Origin: Liolophura sinensis
Taxonomy: Eukaryota; Mollusca; Polyplacophora; Chitonida; Chitonidae
NCBI RefSeq assembly: GCF_032854445.1
Contig: NW_027017966.1
Location: 225,493-289,492 of the forward strand
Length of the DNA stretch: 64,000 nt
Reading direction: 5' to 3'
The notes beneath the pieces are model-generated. The model was not told the origin of the DNA. It worked only from the letters and a program-made list of their open reading frames with translations, and searched no databases. The position numbers and the translations under genes are program-made. Positions 10,249 to 23,452 of this stretch are shown in pieces. Each line of letters opens with the position of its first letter. Within the stretch, counting starts at the first letter, position 1.

Positions 10249-11348
10249 TCAAATCTTTGGGCCAAGCCCATTTAACTCACCCAGCAAATGTCTTACTCCT
10301 AAGTCGAAGACAAACTCAATGTCTTTATCTACATGTAGAAAAACCACACCATTTGTATATAAAAAAAACACAAGGTACTTGATACAATCCGCTGTAAAAA
10401 GTACAATTGAACACTGACCCACATCAATAAGGTGCCAAAGGATGCGCAATTGGGCCAGGCATCTCCAGCTGTTGAAAAATTGCAAATTTCCTTGGTTTCC
10501 ATGGAGTAAGAGCCGTTGCTGGGCACGTGATCTTGACATCATTGATTATTCATTTGTGGCTACAGCCAAAAGTATTGGTCGGAGAGCAACGCGGTTTGCA
10601 CCATTCGATTTCTCGTCACAAAATACGTCGGATTAGCCTCTTACCAGCAGCATTGGAACAGTTTTTCCACTTTTGGATTTTTGCCTGGTCTTTTTGCTAA
10701 TTGAAATCGGCTACTTTAACTATGTACAATCGCGACTGGTCATTACTATATTCAACTTTTCATTATAAGTTATGTGCCCTTCGGTAGCCCAGACGACGTC
10801 AAATCTTTGGGCCAAGCCCATTTAACTCACCCAGCAAATGTCTTACTTCTAAGTCGAAGACAAACTCAATGTCTTTATCTACATGTAGAAAAACCACACC
10901 ATTTGTATATAAAAAGAACACAAGGTACTTGATACAATCCGCTGTAAAAAGTACAATTGAACACTGACCCACATCAATAAGGTGCCAAAGGATGCGCAAT
11001 TGGGCCAGGCATCTCCAGCTGTTGAAAAATTGCAAATTTCCTTGGTTTCCATGGAGTAAGAGCCGTTGCTGGGCACGTGATCTTGACATCATTGATTATT
11101 CATTTGTGGCTACAGCCAAAAGTATTGGTCGGAGAGCAACGCGGTTTGCACCATTCGATTTCTCGTCACAAAATACGTCGGATTAGCCTCTTACCAGCAG
11201 CATTGGAATAGTTTTTCCACTTTTGGATTTTTGCCTGGTCTTTTTGCTAATTGAAATCGGCTACATTAACTATGTACAATCGCGACTGGTCATTACTATA
11301 TTCAACTTTTCATTATAAGTTATGTGCCCTTCGGTAGCCCAGACGACG
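10249..11348. repeat. Domain II start: W-like and Z monomers
   Basis: The copy at 10249 has ACTCCTAAG (W mark) but the normal AGGTGCC, and ends CTACTTTAAC like domain I class A. The copy at 10799 has AAAAAGAACAC (Z mark, shared with 28953 and 40503) and GGAATAG in place of GGAACAG. Confidence 0.8.
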
Positions 11349-12159
11349 TCAAATCTTTGGGCCAAACCCATTTAACTCACCCAGCAAATGTCTTACTTCT
11401 AAGTCGAAGACAAACTCAATGTCTTTATCTACATGTAGAAAAACCACACCATTTGTATATAAAAAAAACACAAGGTACTTGATACAATCCGCTGTAAAAA
11501 GTACAATTGAACACTGACCCACATCAATAAGGTGCCAAAGGATGCGCAATTGGGCCAGGCATCTCCAGCTGTTGAAAAATTGCAAATTTCCTTGGTTTCC
11601 ATGGAGTAAGAGCCGTTGCTGGGCACGTGATCTTGACATCATTGATTATTCATTTGTGGCTACAGCCAAAAGTATTGGTTGGAGAGCAACGCGGTTTGCA
11701 CCATTCGATTTCTCGTCACAAAATACGTCGGATTAGCCTCTTACCAGCAGCATTGGAACAGTTTTTCCACTTTTGGATTTTTGCCTGGTCTTTTTGCGAA
11801 TTGAAATCGGCTACATTAACTATGTACAATCGCGACTGGTCATTACTATATTCAACATTTCATTATAAGTTATGTGCCCTTCGGTAGCCCAGACGACGTC
11901 AAATCTTTGGGCCAAACCCATTTAACTCACCCAGCAAATGTCTTACTTCTAAGTCGAAGACAAACTCAATGTCTTTATCTACATGTAGAAAAACCACACC
12001 ATTTGTATATAAAAAAAACACAAGGTACTTGATACAATCCGCTGTAAAAAGTACAATTGAACACTGACCCACATCAATAAGGTGCCAAAGGATGCGCAAT
12101 TGGGCCAGGCATCTCCAGCTGTTGAAAAATTGCAAATTTCCTTGGTTTCCATGGAGTAA

Positions 12160-12160
12160 C
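12160..12160. other. Private G-to-C variant shared with 33614
   Basis: GGAGTAAC replaces GGAGTAAG. I found the same base change only at 33614, 21454 bp away and inside the same monomer order. It is a useful single-copy tag for a long-range duplication. Confidence 0.85.
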
Positions 12161-12998
12161 AGCCGTTGCTGGGCACGTGATCTTGACATCATTGATTATT
12201 CATTTGTGGCTACAGCCAAAAGTATTGGTCGGAGAGCAACGCGGTTTGCACCATTCGATTTCTCGTCACAAAATACGTCGGATTAGCCTCTTACCAGCAG
12301 CATTGGAACAGTTTTTCCACTTTTGGATTTTTGCCTGGTCTTTTTGCGAATTGAAATCGGCTACATTAACTATGTACAATCGCGACTGGTCATTACTATA
12401 TTCAACTTTTCATTATAAGTTATGTGCCCTTCGGTAGCCCAGACGACGTCAAATCTTTGGGCCAAGCCCATTTAACTCACCCAACAAATGTCTTACTTCT
12501 AAGTCGAAGACAAACTCAATGTCTTTATCTACATGTAGAAAAACCACACCATTTGTATATAAAAAAAACAAAAGGTACTTGATACAATCCGCTGTAAAAA
12601 GTACAATTGAACACTGACCCACATCAATAAGGTGCCAAAGGATGCGCAATTGGGCCAGGCATCTCCAGCTGTTGAAAAATTGCAAATTTCCTTGGTTTCC
12701 ATGGAGTAAGAGCCGTTGCTGGGCACGTGATCTTGACATCATTGATTATTCATTTGTGGCTACAGCCAAAAGTATTGGTCGGAGAGCAACGCGGTTTGCA
12801 CCATTCGATTTCTCGTCACAAAATACGTCGGATTAGCCTCTTACCAGCAGCATTGGAACAGTTTTTCCACTTTTGGATTTTTGCCTGGTCATTTTGCTAA
12901 TTGAAATCGGCTACATTAACTATGTACAATCGCGACTGGTCATTACTATATTCAACATTTCATTATAAGTTCTGTGCCCTTCGGTAGCCCAGACGACG

Positions 12999-15900
12999 TC
13001 AAATCTTTGGGCCAAGCCCATTTAACTCACCCAGCAAATGTCTTACTTCTAAGTCGAAGACAAACTCAAAGTCTTTATCTACATGTAGAAAAACCACACC
13101 ATTTGTATATAAAAAAAACAAAAGGTACTTGATACAACCCGCTGTAAAAAGTACAATTGAACACTGACCCACATCAATAAGGTGCCAAAGGATGCGCAAT
13201 TGGGCCAGGCATCTCCAGCTGTTGAAAAATTGCAAATTTCCTTGGTTTCCATGGAGTAAGAGCCGTTGCTGGGCACGTGATCTTGACATCATTGATTATT
13301 CATTTGTGGCTACAGCCAAAAGTATTGGTCGGAGAGCAACGCGGTTTGCACCATTCGATTTCTCGTCACAAAATACGTCGGATTAGCCTCTTACCAGCAG
13401 CATTGGAACAGTTTTTCCACTTTTGGATTTTTGCCTGTTCTTTTTGCTAATTGAAATCGGCTGCATTAACTATGTACAATCGCGACTGGTCATTACTATA
13501 TTCAACTTTTCATTATAAGTTATGTGCCCTTCGGTAGCCCAGACGACGTCAAATCTTTGGGCCAAGCCCATTTAACTCACCCAACAAATGTCTTACTTCT
13601 AAGTCGAAGACAAACTCAATGTCTTTATCTACATGTAGAAAAACCACACCATTTGTATGTAAAAAAAAACAAAAGGTACTTGATACAATCCGCTGTAAAA
13701 AGTACAATTGAACACTGACCCACATAAATAAGGTGCCAAAGGATGCGCAATTGGGCCAGGCATCTCCAGCTGTTGAAAAATTGCAAATTTCCTTGGTTTC
13801 CATGGAGTAAGAGCCATTGCTGGGCACGTGATCTTGACATCATTGATTATTCATTTGTGGCTACAGCCAAAAGTATTGGTCGGAGAGCAACGCGGTTTGC
13901 ACCATTCGATTTCTCGTCACAAAATACGTCGGATTAGCCTCTTACCAGCAGCATTGGAACAGTTTTTCCACTTTTGGATTTTTGCCTGGTCATTTTGCTA
14001 ATTGAAATCGGCTACATTAACTATGTACAATCGCGACTGGTCATTACTATATTCAACATTTCATTATAAGTTATGTGCCCTTCGGTAGCCCAGACGACGT
14101 CAAATCTTTGGGCCAAGCCCATTTAACTCACCCAGCAAATGTCTTACTTCTAAGTCGAAGACAAACTCAATGTCTTTATCTACATGTAGAAAAACCACAC
14201 CATTTGTATATTAAAAAACCCAAGGTACTTGATACAATCCGCTGTAAAAAGTACAATTGAACACTGACCCACATCAATAAAGTGCCAAAAGATGCGCAAT
14301 TGGGCCAGGCATCTCCAGGTGTTGAAAAATTGCAAATTTCTATGGTTTCCATGGAGTAAGAGCCGTTGCTGGGCACGTGATCTTGACATCATTGATTATT
14401 CATTTGTGGCTACAGCCAAAAGTATTGGTCGGAGAGCAACGCGGTTTGCACCATTCGATTTCTCGTCACAAAATACGTCGGATTAGCCTCTTACCAGCAG
14501 CATTGGAACAGTTTTTCCACTTTTGGATTTTTGCCTGGTCTTTTTGCTTATTGAAATCGGGTACATTAGCTATGTACAATCGCGACTGGTCATTACTATA
14601 TTCAATTTTTCATTATAAGTGATGTGCCCTTCGGTAGCCCAGACGACGTCAAATCTTTGGGCCAAACCCATTTAACTCACCCAGCAAATGTCTTACTTCT
14701 AAGTCGAAGACAAACTCAATGTCTTTATCTACATGTAGAAAAACCACACCATTTGTATATAAAAAAAACACAAGGTACTTGATACAATCCGCTGTAAAAA
14801 GTACAATTGAACACTGACCCACATCAATAAGGTGCCAAAGGATGCGCAATTGGGCCAGGCATCTCCAGCTGTTGAAAAATTGCAAATTTCCTTGGTTTCC
14901 ATGGAGTAAGAGCCGTTGCTGGGCACGTGATCTTGACATCATTGATTATTCATTTGTGGCTACAGCCAAAAGTATTGGTTGGAGAGCAACGCGGTTTGCA
15001 CCATTCGATTTCTCGTCACAAAATACGTCGGATTAGCCTCTTACCAGCAGCATTGGAACAGTTTTTCCACTTTTGGATTTTTGCCTGGTCTTTTTGCGAA
15101 TTGAAATCGGCTACATTAACTATGTACAATCGCGACTGGTCATTACTATATTCAACATTTCATTATAAGTTATGTGCCCTTCGGTAGCCCAGACGACGTC
15201 AAATCTTTGGGCCAAGCCCATTTAACTCACCCAGCAAATGTCTTACTTCTAAGTCGAAGACAAACTCAATGTCTTTATCTACATGTAGAAAAACCACACC
15301 ATTTGTATATAAAAAAACACAAGGTACTTGATACAATCCGCTGTAAAAAGTACAATTGAACACTGACCCACATCAATAAGGTGCCAAAGGATGCGCAATT
15401 GGGCCAGGCATCTCCAGCTGTTGAAAAATTGCAAATTTCCTTGGTTTCCATGGAGTAAGAGCCGTTGCTGGGCACGTGATCTTGACATCATTGATTATTC
15501 ATTTGTGGCTACAGCCAAAAGTATTGGTCGGAGAGCAACGCGGTTTGCACCATTCGATTTCTCGTCACAAAATACGTCGGATTAGCCTCTTACCAGCAGC
15601 ATTGGAACAGTTTTTCCACTTTTGGATTTTTGCCTGGTCATTTTGCTAATTGAAATCGGCTACATTAACTATGTACAATCGCGACTGGTCATTACTATAT
15701 TCAACATTTCATTATAAGTTCTGTGCCCTTCGGTAGCCCAGACGACGTCAAATCTTTGGGCCAAGCCCATTTATCTCACCCAGCAAATGTCTTACTTCTA
15801 AGTCGAAGACAAACTCAATGTCTTTATCTACATGTAGAAAAACCACACCATTTGTATATAAAAAAAACAAAAGGTACTTGATACAATGCGCTGTAAAAAG

Positions 15901-16849
15901 TACAATTGAACACTGACCCACATCAATAAGGTGCCAAAAGATGCGCAATTGGGCCAGGCATCTCCAGCTGTTGAAAAATTGCAAATTTCTATGGTTTCCA
16001 TGGAGTAAGAGCCGTTGCTGGGCACGTGATCTTGACATCATTGATTATTCATTTGTGGCTACAGCCAAAAGTATTGGTCGGAGAGCAACGCGGTTTGCAC
16101 CATTCGATTTCTCGTCACAAAATACGTCGGATTAGCCTCTTACCAGCAGCATTGGAACAGTTTTTCCACTTTTGGATTTTTGCCTGGTCTTTTTGCTTAT
16201 TGAAATCGGCTACATTAGCTATGTACAATCGCGACTGGTCATTACTATATTCAATTTTTCATTATAAGTTATGTGCCCTTCGGTAGCCCAGACGACGTCA
16301 AATCTTTGGGCCAAGCCCATTTAACTCACCCAGCAAATGTCTTACTTCTAAGTCGAAGACAAACTCAATGTCTTTATCTACATGTAGAAAAACCACACCA
16401 TTTGTATATAAAAAAAAACAAAAGGTACTTGATACAATCCGCTGTAAAAAGTACAATTGAACACTGACCCACATCAATAAGGTGCCAAAGGATGCGCAAT
16501 TGGGCCAGGCATCTCCAGCTGTTGAAAAATTGCAAATTTCCTTGGTTTCCATGGAGTAAGAGCCGTTGCTGGGCACGTGATCTTGACATCATTGATTATT
16601 CATTTGTGGCTACAGCCAAAAGTATTGGTCGGAGAGCAACGCGGTTTGCACCATTCGATTTCTCGTCACAAAATACGTCGGATTAGCCTCTTACCAGCAG
16701 CATTGGAACAGTTTTTCTACTTTTGGATTTTTGCCTGGTCTTTTTTTCGAATTGAAATGGGCTACATTAACTATGTACAATCGCGACTGGTCATTACTAT
16801 ATTCAACATTTCATTATAAGTTATGTGCCCTTCGGTAGCCCAGACGACG
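12999..16849. repeat. 4.95 kb tandem duplication, left copy
   Basis: The order R-S-K-N-P-X-Y (starts 12999, 13549, 14100, 14649, 15199, 15748, 16298) recurs from 17950 at offsets of 4951-4953 bp. Shared rare marks are CAAAGTC (A13070), TTATCTC and CAATGCG (G15888) in X, and TTTTTTTCG with TGGGCTAC in Y. Y is 552 bp. The copies differ at only a few sites by eye, including the A-run at 15310 and CCAGGTG in K. Confidence 0.85.
14100..14648. repeat. Class K anchor monomer
   Basis: K monomers start at 14100, 19052, 24553, 30054, 36103, 43805, 45454, 48754 and 60306. They share the A-run ending CCCAAGG, AATAAA (here 14276-14281), AAAGATGCG, TTTCTATGG, GCTTATTG, a GGT(A/T)CATTAGC or GGTTCATTAGC tail and mostly GTGATGTG. 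Those at 14100, 19052 and 24553 read TATTAAAAAACCC; the later ones read TATAAAAAAACCC. They are almost all 549 bp. Spacings are 9, 10, 10, 11, 14, 3, 6 and 21 monomers. Confidence 0.88.
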
Positions 16850-17949
16850 TCAAATCTTTGGGCCAAGCCCATTTAACTCACCCAGCAAATGTCTTACTTC
16901 TAAGTCGAAGACAAACTCAATGTCTTTATCTACATGTAGAAAAACCACACCATTTGTATATAAAAAAAACACAAGGTACTTGATACAATCCGCTGTAAAA
17001 AGTACAATTGAACACTGACCCACATCAATAAGGTGCCAAAGGATGCGCAATTGGGCCAGGCATCTCCAGCTGTTGAAAAATTGCAAATTTCCTTGGTTTC
17101 CATGGAGTAAGAGCCGTTGCTGGGCACGTGATCTTGACATCATTGATTATTCATTTGTGGCTACAGCCAAAAGTATTGGTCGGAGAGCAACGCGGTTTGC
17201 ACCATTCGATTTCTCGTCACAAAATACGTCGGATTAGCCTCTTACCAGCAGCATTGGAACAGTTTTTCCACTTTTGGATTTTTGCCTGGTCTTTTTGCGA
17301 ATTGAAATCGGCTACATTAACTATGTACAATCGCGACTGGTCATTACTATATTCAACTTTTCATTATAAGTTATGTGCCCTTCGGTAGCCCAGACGACGT
17401 CAAATCTTTGGGCCAAGCCCATTTAACTCACCCAACAAATGTCTTACTTCTAAGTCGAAGACAAACTCAATGTCTTTATCTACATGTAGAAAAACCACAC
17501 CATTTGTATATAAAAAAAACACAAGGTACTTGATACAATCCGCTGTAAAAAGTACAATTGAACACTGACCCACATCAATAAGGTGCCAAAGGATGCGCAA
17601 TTGGGCCAGGCATCTCCAGCTGTTGAAAAATTGCAAATTTCCTTGGTTTCCATGGAGTAAGAGCCGTTGCTGGGCACGTGATCTTGACATCATTGATTAT
17701 TCATTTGTGGCTACAGCCAAAAGTATTGGTCGGAGAGCAACGCGGTTTGCACCATTCGATTTCTCGTCACAAAATACGTCGGATTAGCCTCTTACCAGCA
17801 GCATTGGAACAGTTTTTCCACTTTTGGATTTTTGCCTGGTCATTTTGCTAATTGAAATCGGCTACATTAACTATGTACAATCGCGACTGGTCATTACTAT
17901 ATTCAACATTTCATTATAAGTTCTGTGCCCTTCGGTAGCCCAGACGACG
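16850..17949. repeat. P and Q monomers between the duplicates
   Basis: The copy at 16850 is P-like (CACAAGG, GCGAATT, AACTTTT). The copy at 17400 is Q-like (CAACAAAT, CATTTTGCTA, GTTCTGTG) but has CACAAGG where typical Q has CAAAAGG. The tail matches 12449, so the duplication probably begins inside this monomer. Confidence 0.8.
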
Positions 17950-20900
17950 TCAAATCTTTGGGCCAAGCCCATTTAACTCACCCAGCAAATGTCTTACTTC
18001 TAAGTCGAAGACAAACTCAAAGTCTTTATCTACATGTAGAAAAACCACACCATTTGTATATAAAAAAAACAAAAGGTACTTGATACAACCCGCTGTAAAA
18101 AGTACAATTGAACACTGACCCACATCAATAAGGTGCCAAAGGATGCGCAATTGGGCCAGGCATCTCCAGCTGTTGAAAAATTGCAAATTTCCTTGGTTTC
18201 CATGGAGTAAGAGCCGTTGCTGGGCACGTGATCTTGACATCATTGATTATTCATTTGTGGCTACAGCCAAAAGTATTGGTCGGAGAGCAACGCGGTTTGC
18301 ACCATTCGATTTCTCGTCACAAAATACGTCGGATTAGCCTCTTACCAGCAGCATTGGAACAGTTTTTCCACTTTTGGATTTTTGCCTGTTATTTTTGTTA
18401 ATTGAAATCGGCTGCATTAACTATGTACAATCGCGACTGGTCATTACTATATTCAACTTTTCATTATAAGTTATGTGCCCTTCGGTAGCCCAGACGACGT
18501 CAAATCTTTGGGCCAAGCCCATTTAACTCACCCAACAAATGTCTTACTTCTAAGTCGAAGACAAACTCAATGTCTTTATCTACATGTAGAAAAACCACAC
18601 CATTTGTATGTAAAAAAAAAACAAAAGGTACTTGATACAATCCGCTGTAAAAAGTACAATTGAACACTGACCCACATCAATAAGGTGCCAAAGGATGCGC
18701 AATTGGGCCAGGCATCTCCAGCTGTTGAAAAATTGCAAATTTCCTTGGTTTCCATGGAGTAAGAGCCATTGCTGGGCACGTGATCTTGACATCATTGATT
18801 ATTCATTTGTGGCTACAGCCAAAAGTATTGGTCGGAGAGCAACGCGGTTTGCACCATTCGATTTCTCGTCACAAAATACGTCGGATTAGCCTCTTACCAG
18901 CAGCATTGGAACAGTTTTTCCACTTTTGGATTTTTGCCTGGTCATTTTGCTAATTGAAATCGGCTACATTAACTATGTACAATCGCGACTGGTCATTACT
19001 ATATTCAACATTTCATTATAAGTTATGTGCCCTTCGGTAGCCCAGACGACGTCAAATCTTTGGGCCAAGCCCATTTAACTCACCCAGCAAATGTCTTACT
19101 TCTAAGTCGAAGACAAACTCAATGTCTTTATCTACATGTAGAAAAACCACACCATTTGTATATTAAAAAACCCAAGGTACTTGATACAATCCGCTGTAAA
19201 AAGTACAATTGAACACTGACCCACATCAATAAAGTGCCAAAAGATGCGCAATTGGGCCAGGCATCTCCAGCTGTTGAAAAATTGCAAATTTCTATGGTTT
19301 CCATGGAGTAAGAGCCGTTGCTGGGCACGTGATCTTGACATCATTGATTATTCATTTGTGGCTACAGCCAAAAGTATTGGTCGGAGAGCAACGCGGTTTG
19401 CACCATTCGATTTCTCGTCACAAAATACGTCGGATTAGCCTCTTACCAGCAGCATTGGAACAGTTTTTCCACTTTTGGATTTTTGCCTGGTCTTTTTGCT
19501 TATTAAAATCGGGTACATTAGCTATGTACAATCGCGACTGGTCATTACTATATTCAATTTTTCATTATAAGTGATGTGCCCTTCGGTAGCCCAGACGACG
19601 TCAAATCTTTGGGCCAAACCCATTTAACTCACCCAGCAAATGTCTTACTTCTAAGTCGAAGACAAACTCAATGTCTTTATCTACATGTAGAAAAACCACA
19701 CCATTTGTATATAAAAAAAACACAAGGTACTTGATACAATCCGCTGTAAAAAGTACAATTGAACACTGACCCACATCAATAAGGTGCCAAAGGATGCGCA
19801 ATTGGGCCAGGCATCTCCAGCTGTTGAAAAATTGCAAATTTCCTTGGTTTCCATGGAGTAAGAGCCGTTGCTGGGCACGTGATCTTGACATCATTGATTA
19901 TTCATTTGTGGCTACAGCCAAAAGTATTGGTTGGAGAGCAACGCGGTTTGCACCATTCGATTTCTCGTCACAAAATACGTCGGATTAGTCTCTTACCAGC
20001 AGCATTGGAACAGTTTTTCCACTTTTGGATTTTTGCCTGGTCTTTTTGCGAATTGAAATCGGCTACATTAACTATGTACAATCGCGACTGGTCATTACTA
20101 TATTCAACATTTCATTATAAGTTATGTGCCCTTCGGTAGCCCAGACGACGTCAAATCTTTGGGCCAAGCCCATTTAACTCACCCAGCAAATGTCTTACTT
20201 CTAAGTCGAAGACAAACTCAATGTCTTTATCTACATGTAGAAAAACCACACCATTTGTATATAAAAAAAACACAAGGTACTTGATACAATCCGCTGTAAA
20301 AAGTACAATTGAACACTGACCCACATCAATAAGGTGCCAAAGGATGCGCAATTGGGCCAGGCATCTCCAGCTGTTGAAAAATTGCAAATTTCCTTGGTTT
20401 CCATGGAGTAAGAGCCGTTGCTGGGCACGTGATCTTGACATCATTGATTATTCATTTGTGGCTACAGCCAAAAGTATTGGTCGGAGAGCAACGCGGTTTG
20501 CACCATTCGATTTCTCGTCACAAAATACGTCGGATTAGCCTCTTACCAGCAGCATTGGAACAGTTTTTCCACTTTTGGATTTTTGCCTGGTCATTTTGCT
20601 AATTGAAATCGGCTACATTAACTATGTACAATCGCGACTGGTCATTACTATATTCAACATTTCATTATAAGTTCTGTGCCCTTCGGTAGCCCAGACGACG
20701 TCAAATCTTTGGGCCAAGCCCATTTATCTCACCCAGCAAATGTCTTACTTCTAAGTCGAAGACAAACTCAATGTCTTTATCTACATGTAGAAAAACCACA
20801 CCATTTGTATATAAAAAAAACAAAAGGTACTTGATACAATGCGCTGTAAAAAGTACAATTGAACACTGACCCACATCAATAAGGTGCCAAAAGATGCGCA

Positions 20901-21802
20901 ATTGGGCCAGGCATCTCCAGCTGTTGAAAAATTGCAAATTTCTATGGTTTCCATGGAGTAAGAGCCGTTGCTGGGCACGTGATCTTGACATCATTGATTA
21001 TTCATTTGTGGCTACAGCCAAAAGTATTGGTCGGAGAGCAACGCGGTTTGCACCATTCGATTTCTCGTCACAAAATACGTCGGATTAGCCTCTTACCAGC
21101 AGCATTGGAACAGTTTTTCCACTTTTGGATTTTTGCCTGGTCTTTTTGCTTATTGAAATCGGCTACATTAGCTATGTACAATCGCGACTGGTCATTACTA
21201 TATTCAATTTTTCATTATAAGTTATGTGCCCTTCGGTAGCCCAGACGACGTCAAATCTTTGGGCCAAGCCCATTTAACTCACCCAGCAAATGTCTTACTT
21301 CTAAGTCGAAGACAAACTCAATGTCTTTATCTACATGTAGAAAAACCACACCATTTGTATATAAAAAAAAACAAAAGGTACTTGATACAATCCGCTGTAA
21401 AAAGTACAATTGAACACTGACCCACATCAATAAGGTGCCAAAGGATGCGCAATTGGGCCAGGCATCTCCAGCTGTTGAAAAATTGCAAATTTCCTTGGTT
21501 TCCATGGAGTAAGAGCCGTTGCTGGGCACGTGATCTTGACATCATTGATTATTCACTTGTGGCTACAGCCAAAAGTATTGGTCGGAGAGCAACGCGGTTT
21601 GCACCATTCGATTTCTCGTCACAAAATACGTCGGATTAGCCTCTTACCAGCAGCATTGGAACAGTTTTTCTACTTTTGGATTTTTGCCTGGTCTTTTTTT
21701 CGAATTGAAATGGGCTACATTAACTATGTACAATCGCGACTGGTCATTACTAGATTCAACTTTTCATTATAAGTTATGTGCCCTTCGGTAGCCCAGACGA
21801 CG
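17950..21802. repeat. 4.95 kb tandem duplication, right copy
   Basis: Monomers start at 17950 (R), 18500 (S), 19052 (K), 19601 (N), 20151 (P), 20701 (X) and 21251 (Y). Marks A18021 and G20841 match A13070 and G15888. New changes after duplication include CTGTTATTTTTGTTAA in R, TTAAAATC in K, TTAGTCTC in N, and TTCACTTG and CTAGATTC (G21753) in Y. The S copy has a longer A-run and is 552 bp. Confidence 0.85.
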
Positions 21803-23452
21803 TCAAATCTTTGGGCCAAACCCATTTAACTCACCCAGCAAATGTCTTACTTCTAAGTCGAAGACAAACTCAATGTCTTTATCTACATGTAGAAAAACCA
21901 CACCATTTGTATATAAAAAAAACACAAGGTACTTGATACAATCCGCTGTAAAAAGTACAATTGAACACTGACCCACATCAATAAGGTGCCAAAGGATGCG
22001 CAATTGGGCCAGGCATCTCCAGCTGTTGAAAAATTGCAAATTTCCTTGGTTTCCATGGAGTAAGAGCCGTTGCTGGGCACGTGATCTTGACATCATTGAT
22101 TATTCATTTGTGGCTACAGCCAAAAGTATTGGTTGGAGAGCAACGCGGTTTGCACCATTCGATTTCTCGTCACAAAATACGTCGGATTAGCCTCTTACCA
22201 GCAGCATTGGAACAGTTTTTCTACTTTTGGATTTTTGCCTGGTTTTTTTGCGAATTGAAATCGGCTACATTAACTATGTACAATCGCGACTGGTCATTAC
22301 TATATTCAACTTTTCATTATAAGTTATGTGCCCTTCGGTAGCCCAGACGACGTCAAATCTTTGGGCCAAACCCATTTAACTCACCCAGCAAATGTCTTAC
22401 TCCTAAGTTGAAGACAAACTCAATGTCTTTATCTACATGTAGAAAAACCACACCATTTGTATATAAAAAAAACACAAGGTACTTGATACAATCCGCTGTA
22501 AAAAGTACAATTGAACACTGACCCACATCAATAAGGTCCCAAAGGATGCGCAATTGGGCCAGGCATCTCCAGCTGTTGAAAAATTGCAAATTTCCTTGGT
22601 TTCCATGGAGTAAGAGCCGTTGCTGGGCACGTGATCTTGACATCATTGATTATTCATTTGTGGCTACAGCCAAAAGTATTGGTCGGAGAGCAACGCGGTT
22701 TGCACCATTCGATTTCTCGTCACAAAATACGTCGGATTAGCCTCTTACCAGCAGCATTGGAACAGTTTTTCCACTTTTGGATTTTTGCCTGGTCATTTTG
22801 CTAATTGAAATGGGCTACATTAACTATGTACAATCGCGACTGGTCATTACTAGATTCAACTTTTCATTATAAGTTATGTGCCCTTCGGTAGCCCAGACGA
22901 CGTCAAATCTTTGGGCCAAACCCATTTAACTCACCCAGCAAATGTCTTACTTCTAAGTCGAAGACAAACTCAATGTCTTTATCTACATGTAGAAAAACCA
23001 CACCATTTGTATATAAAAAAAACACAAGGTACTTGATACAATCCGCTGTAAAAAGTACAATTGAACACTGACCCACATCAATAAGGTGCCAAAGGATGCG
23101 CAATTGGGCCAGGCATCTCCAGCTGTTGAAAAATTGCAAATTTCCTTGGTTTCCATGGAGTAAGAGCCGTTGCTGGGCACGTGATCTTGACATCATTGAT
23201 TATTCATTTGTGGCTACAGCCAAAAGTATTGGTTGGAGAGCAACGCGGTTTGCACCATTCGATTTCTCGTCACAAAATACGTCGGATTAGCCTCTTACCA
23301 GCAGCATTGGAACAGTTTTTCTACTTTTGGATTTTTGCCTGGTCTTTTTGCGAATTGAAATCGGCTACATTAACTATGTACAATCGCGACTGGTCATTAC
23401 TATATTCAACTTTTCATTATAAGTTATGTGCCCTTCGGTAGCCCAGACGACG
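21712..23452. repeat. Recent 1.1 kb local duplication
   Basis: The private T-to-G change in CTAGATTCAAC occurs at 21753 and at 22853, exactly 1100 bp apart, and nowhere else that I saw. Each is followed by an N monomer (21803 and 22903). The monomer between them, at 22353, has a W-type head (ACTCCTAAG, AGGTCCC) and switches to the Y-type tail (TGGGCTAC, CTAGATTC). This is the expected product of an unequal exchange two monomers wide. The N copies differ by TGGTTTTTTTG at 21803 versus TGGTCTTTTTG. Confidence 0.8.

Larger units (their letters stand above)
11349..14648. repeat. Domain II six-monomer run N-P-Q-R-S-K
   Basis: Monomers start at 11349 (N), 11899 (P with an N-type CCAAACCC head), 12449 (Q), 12999 (R), 13549 (S) and 14100 (K). 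An N follows at 14649, exactly 3300 bp on. Rare marks are TAACAGCC (C12160) in the second copy, CAAAGTC (A13070) in R, CATAAATAAGG near 13725 in S and CCAGGTG near 14316 in K. This N-to-K order recurs in pieces across 28-50 kb and may be an ancestral HOR. Confidence 0.85.
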
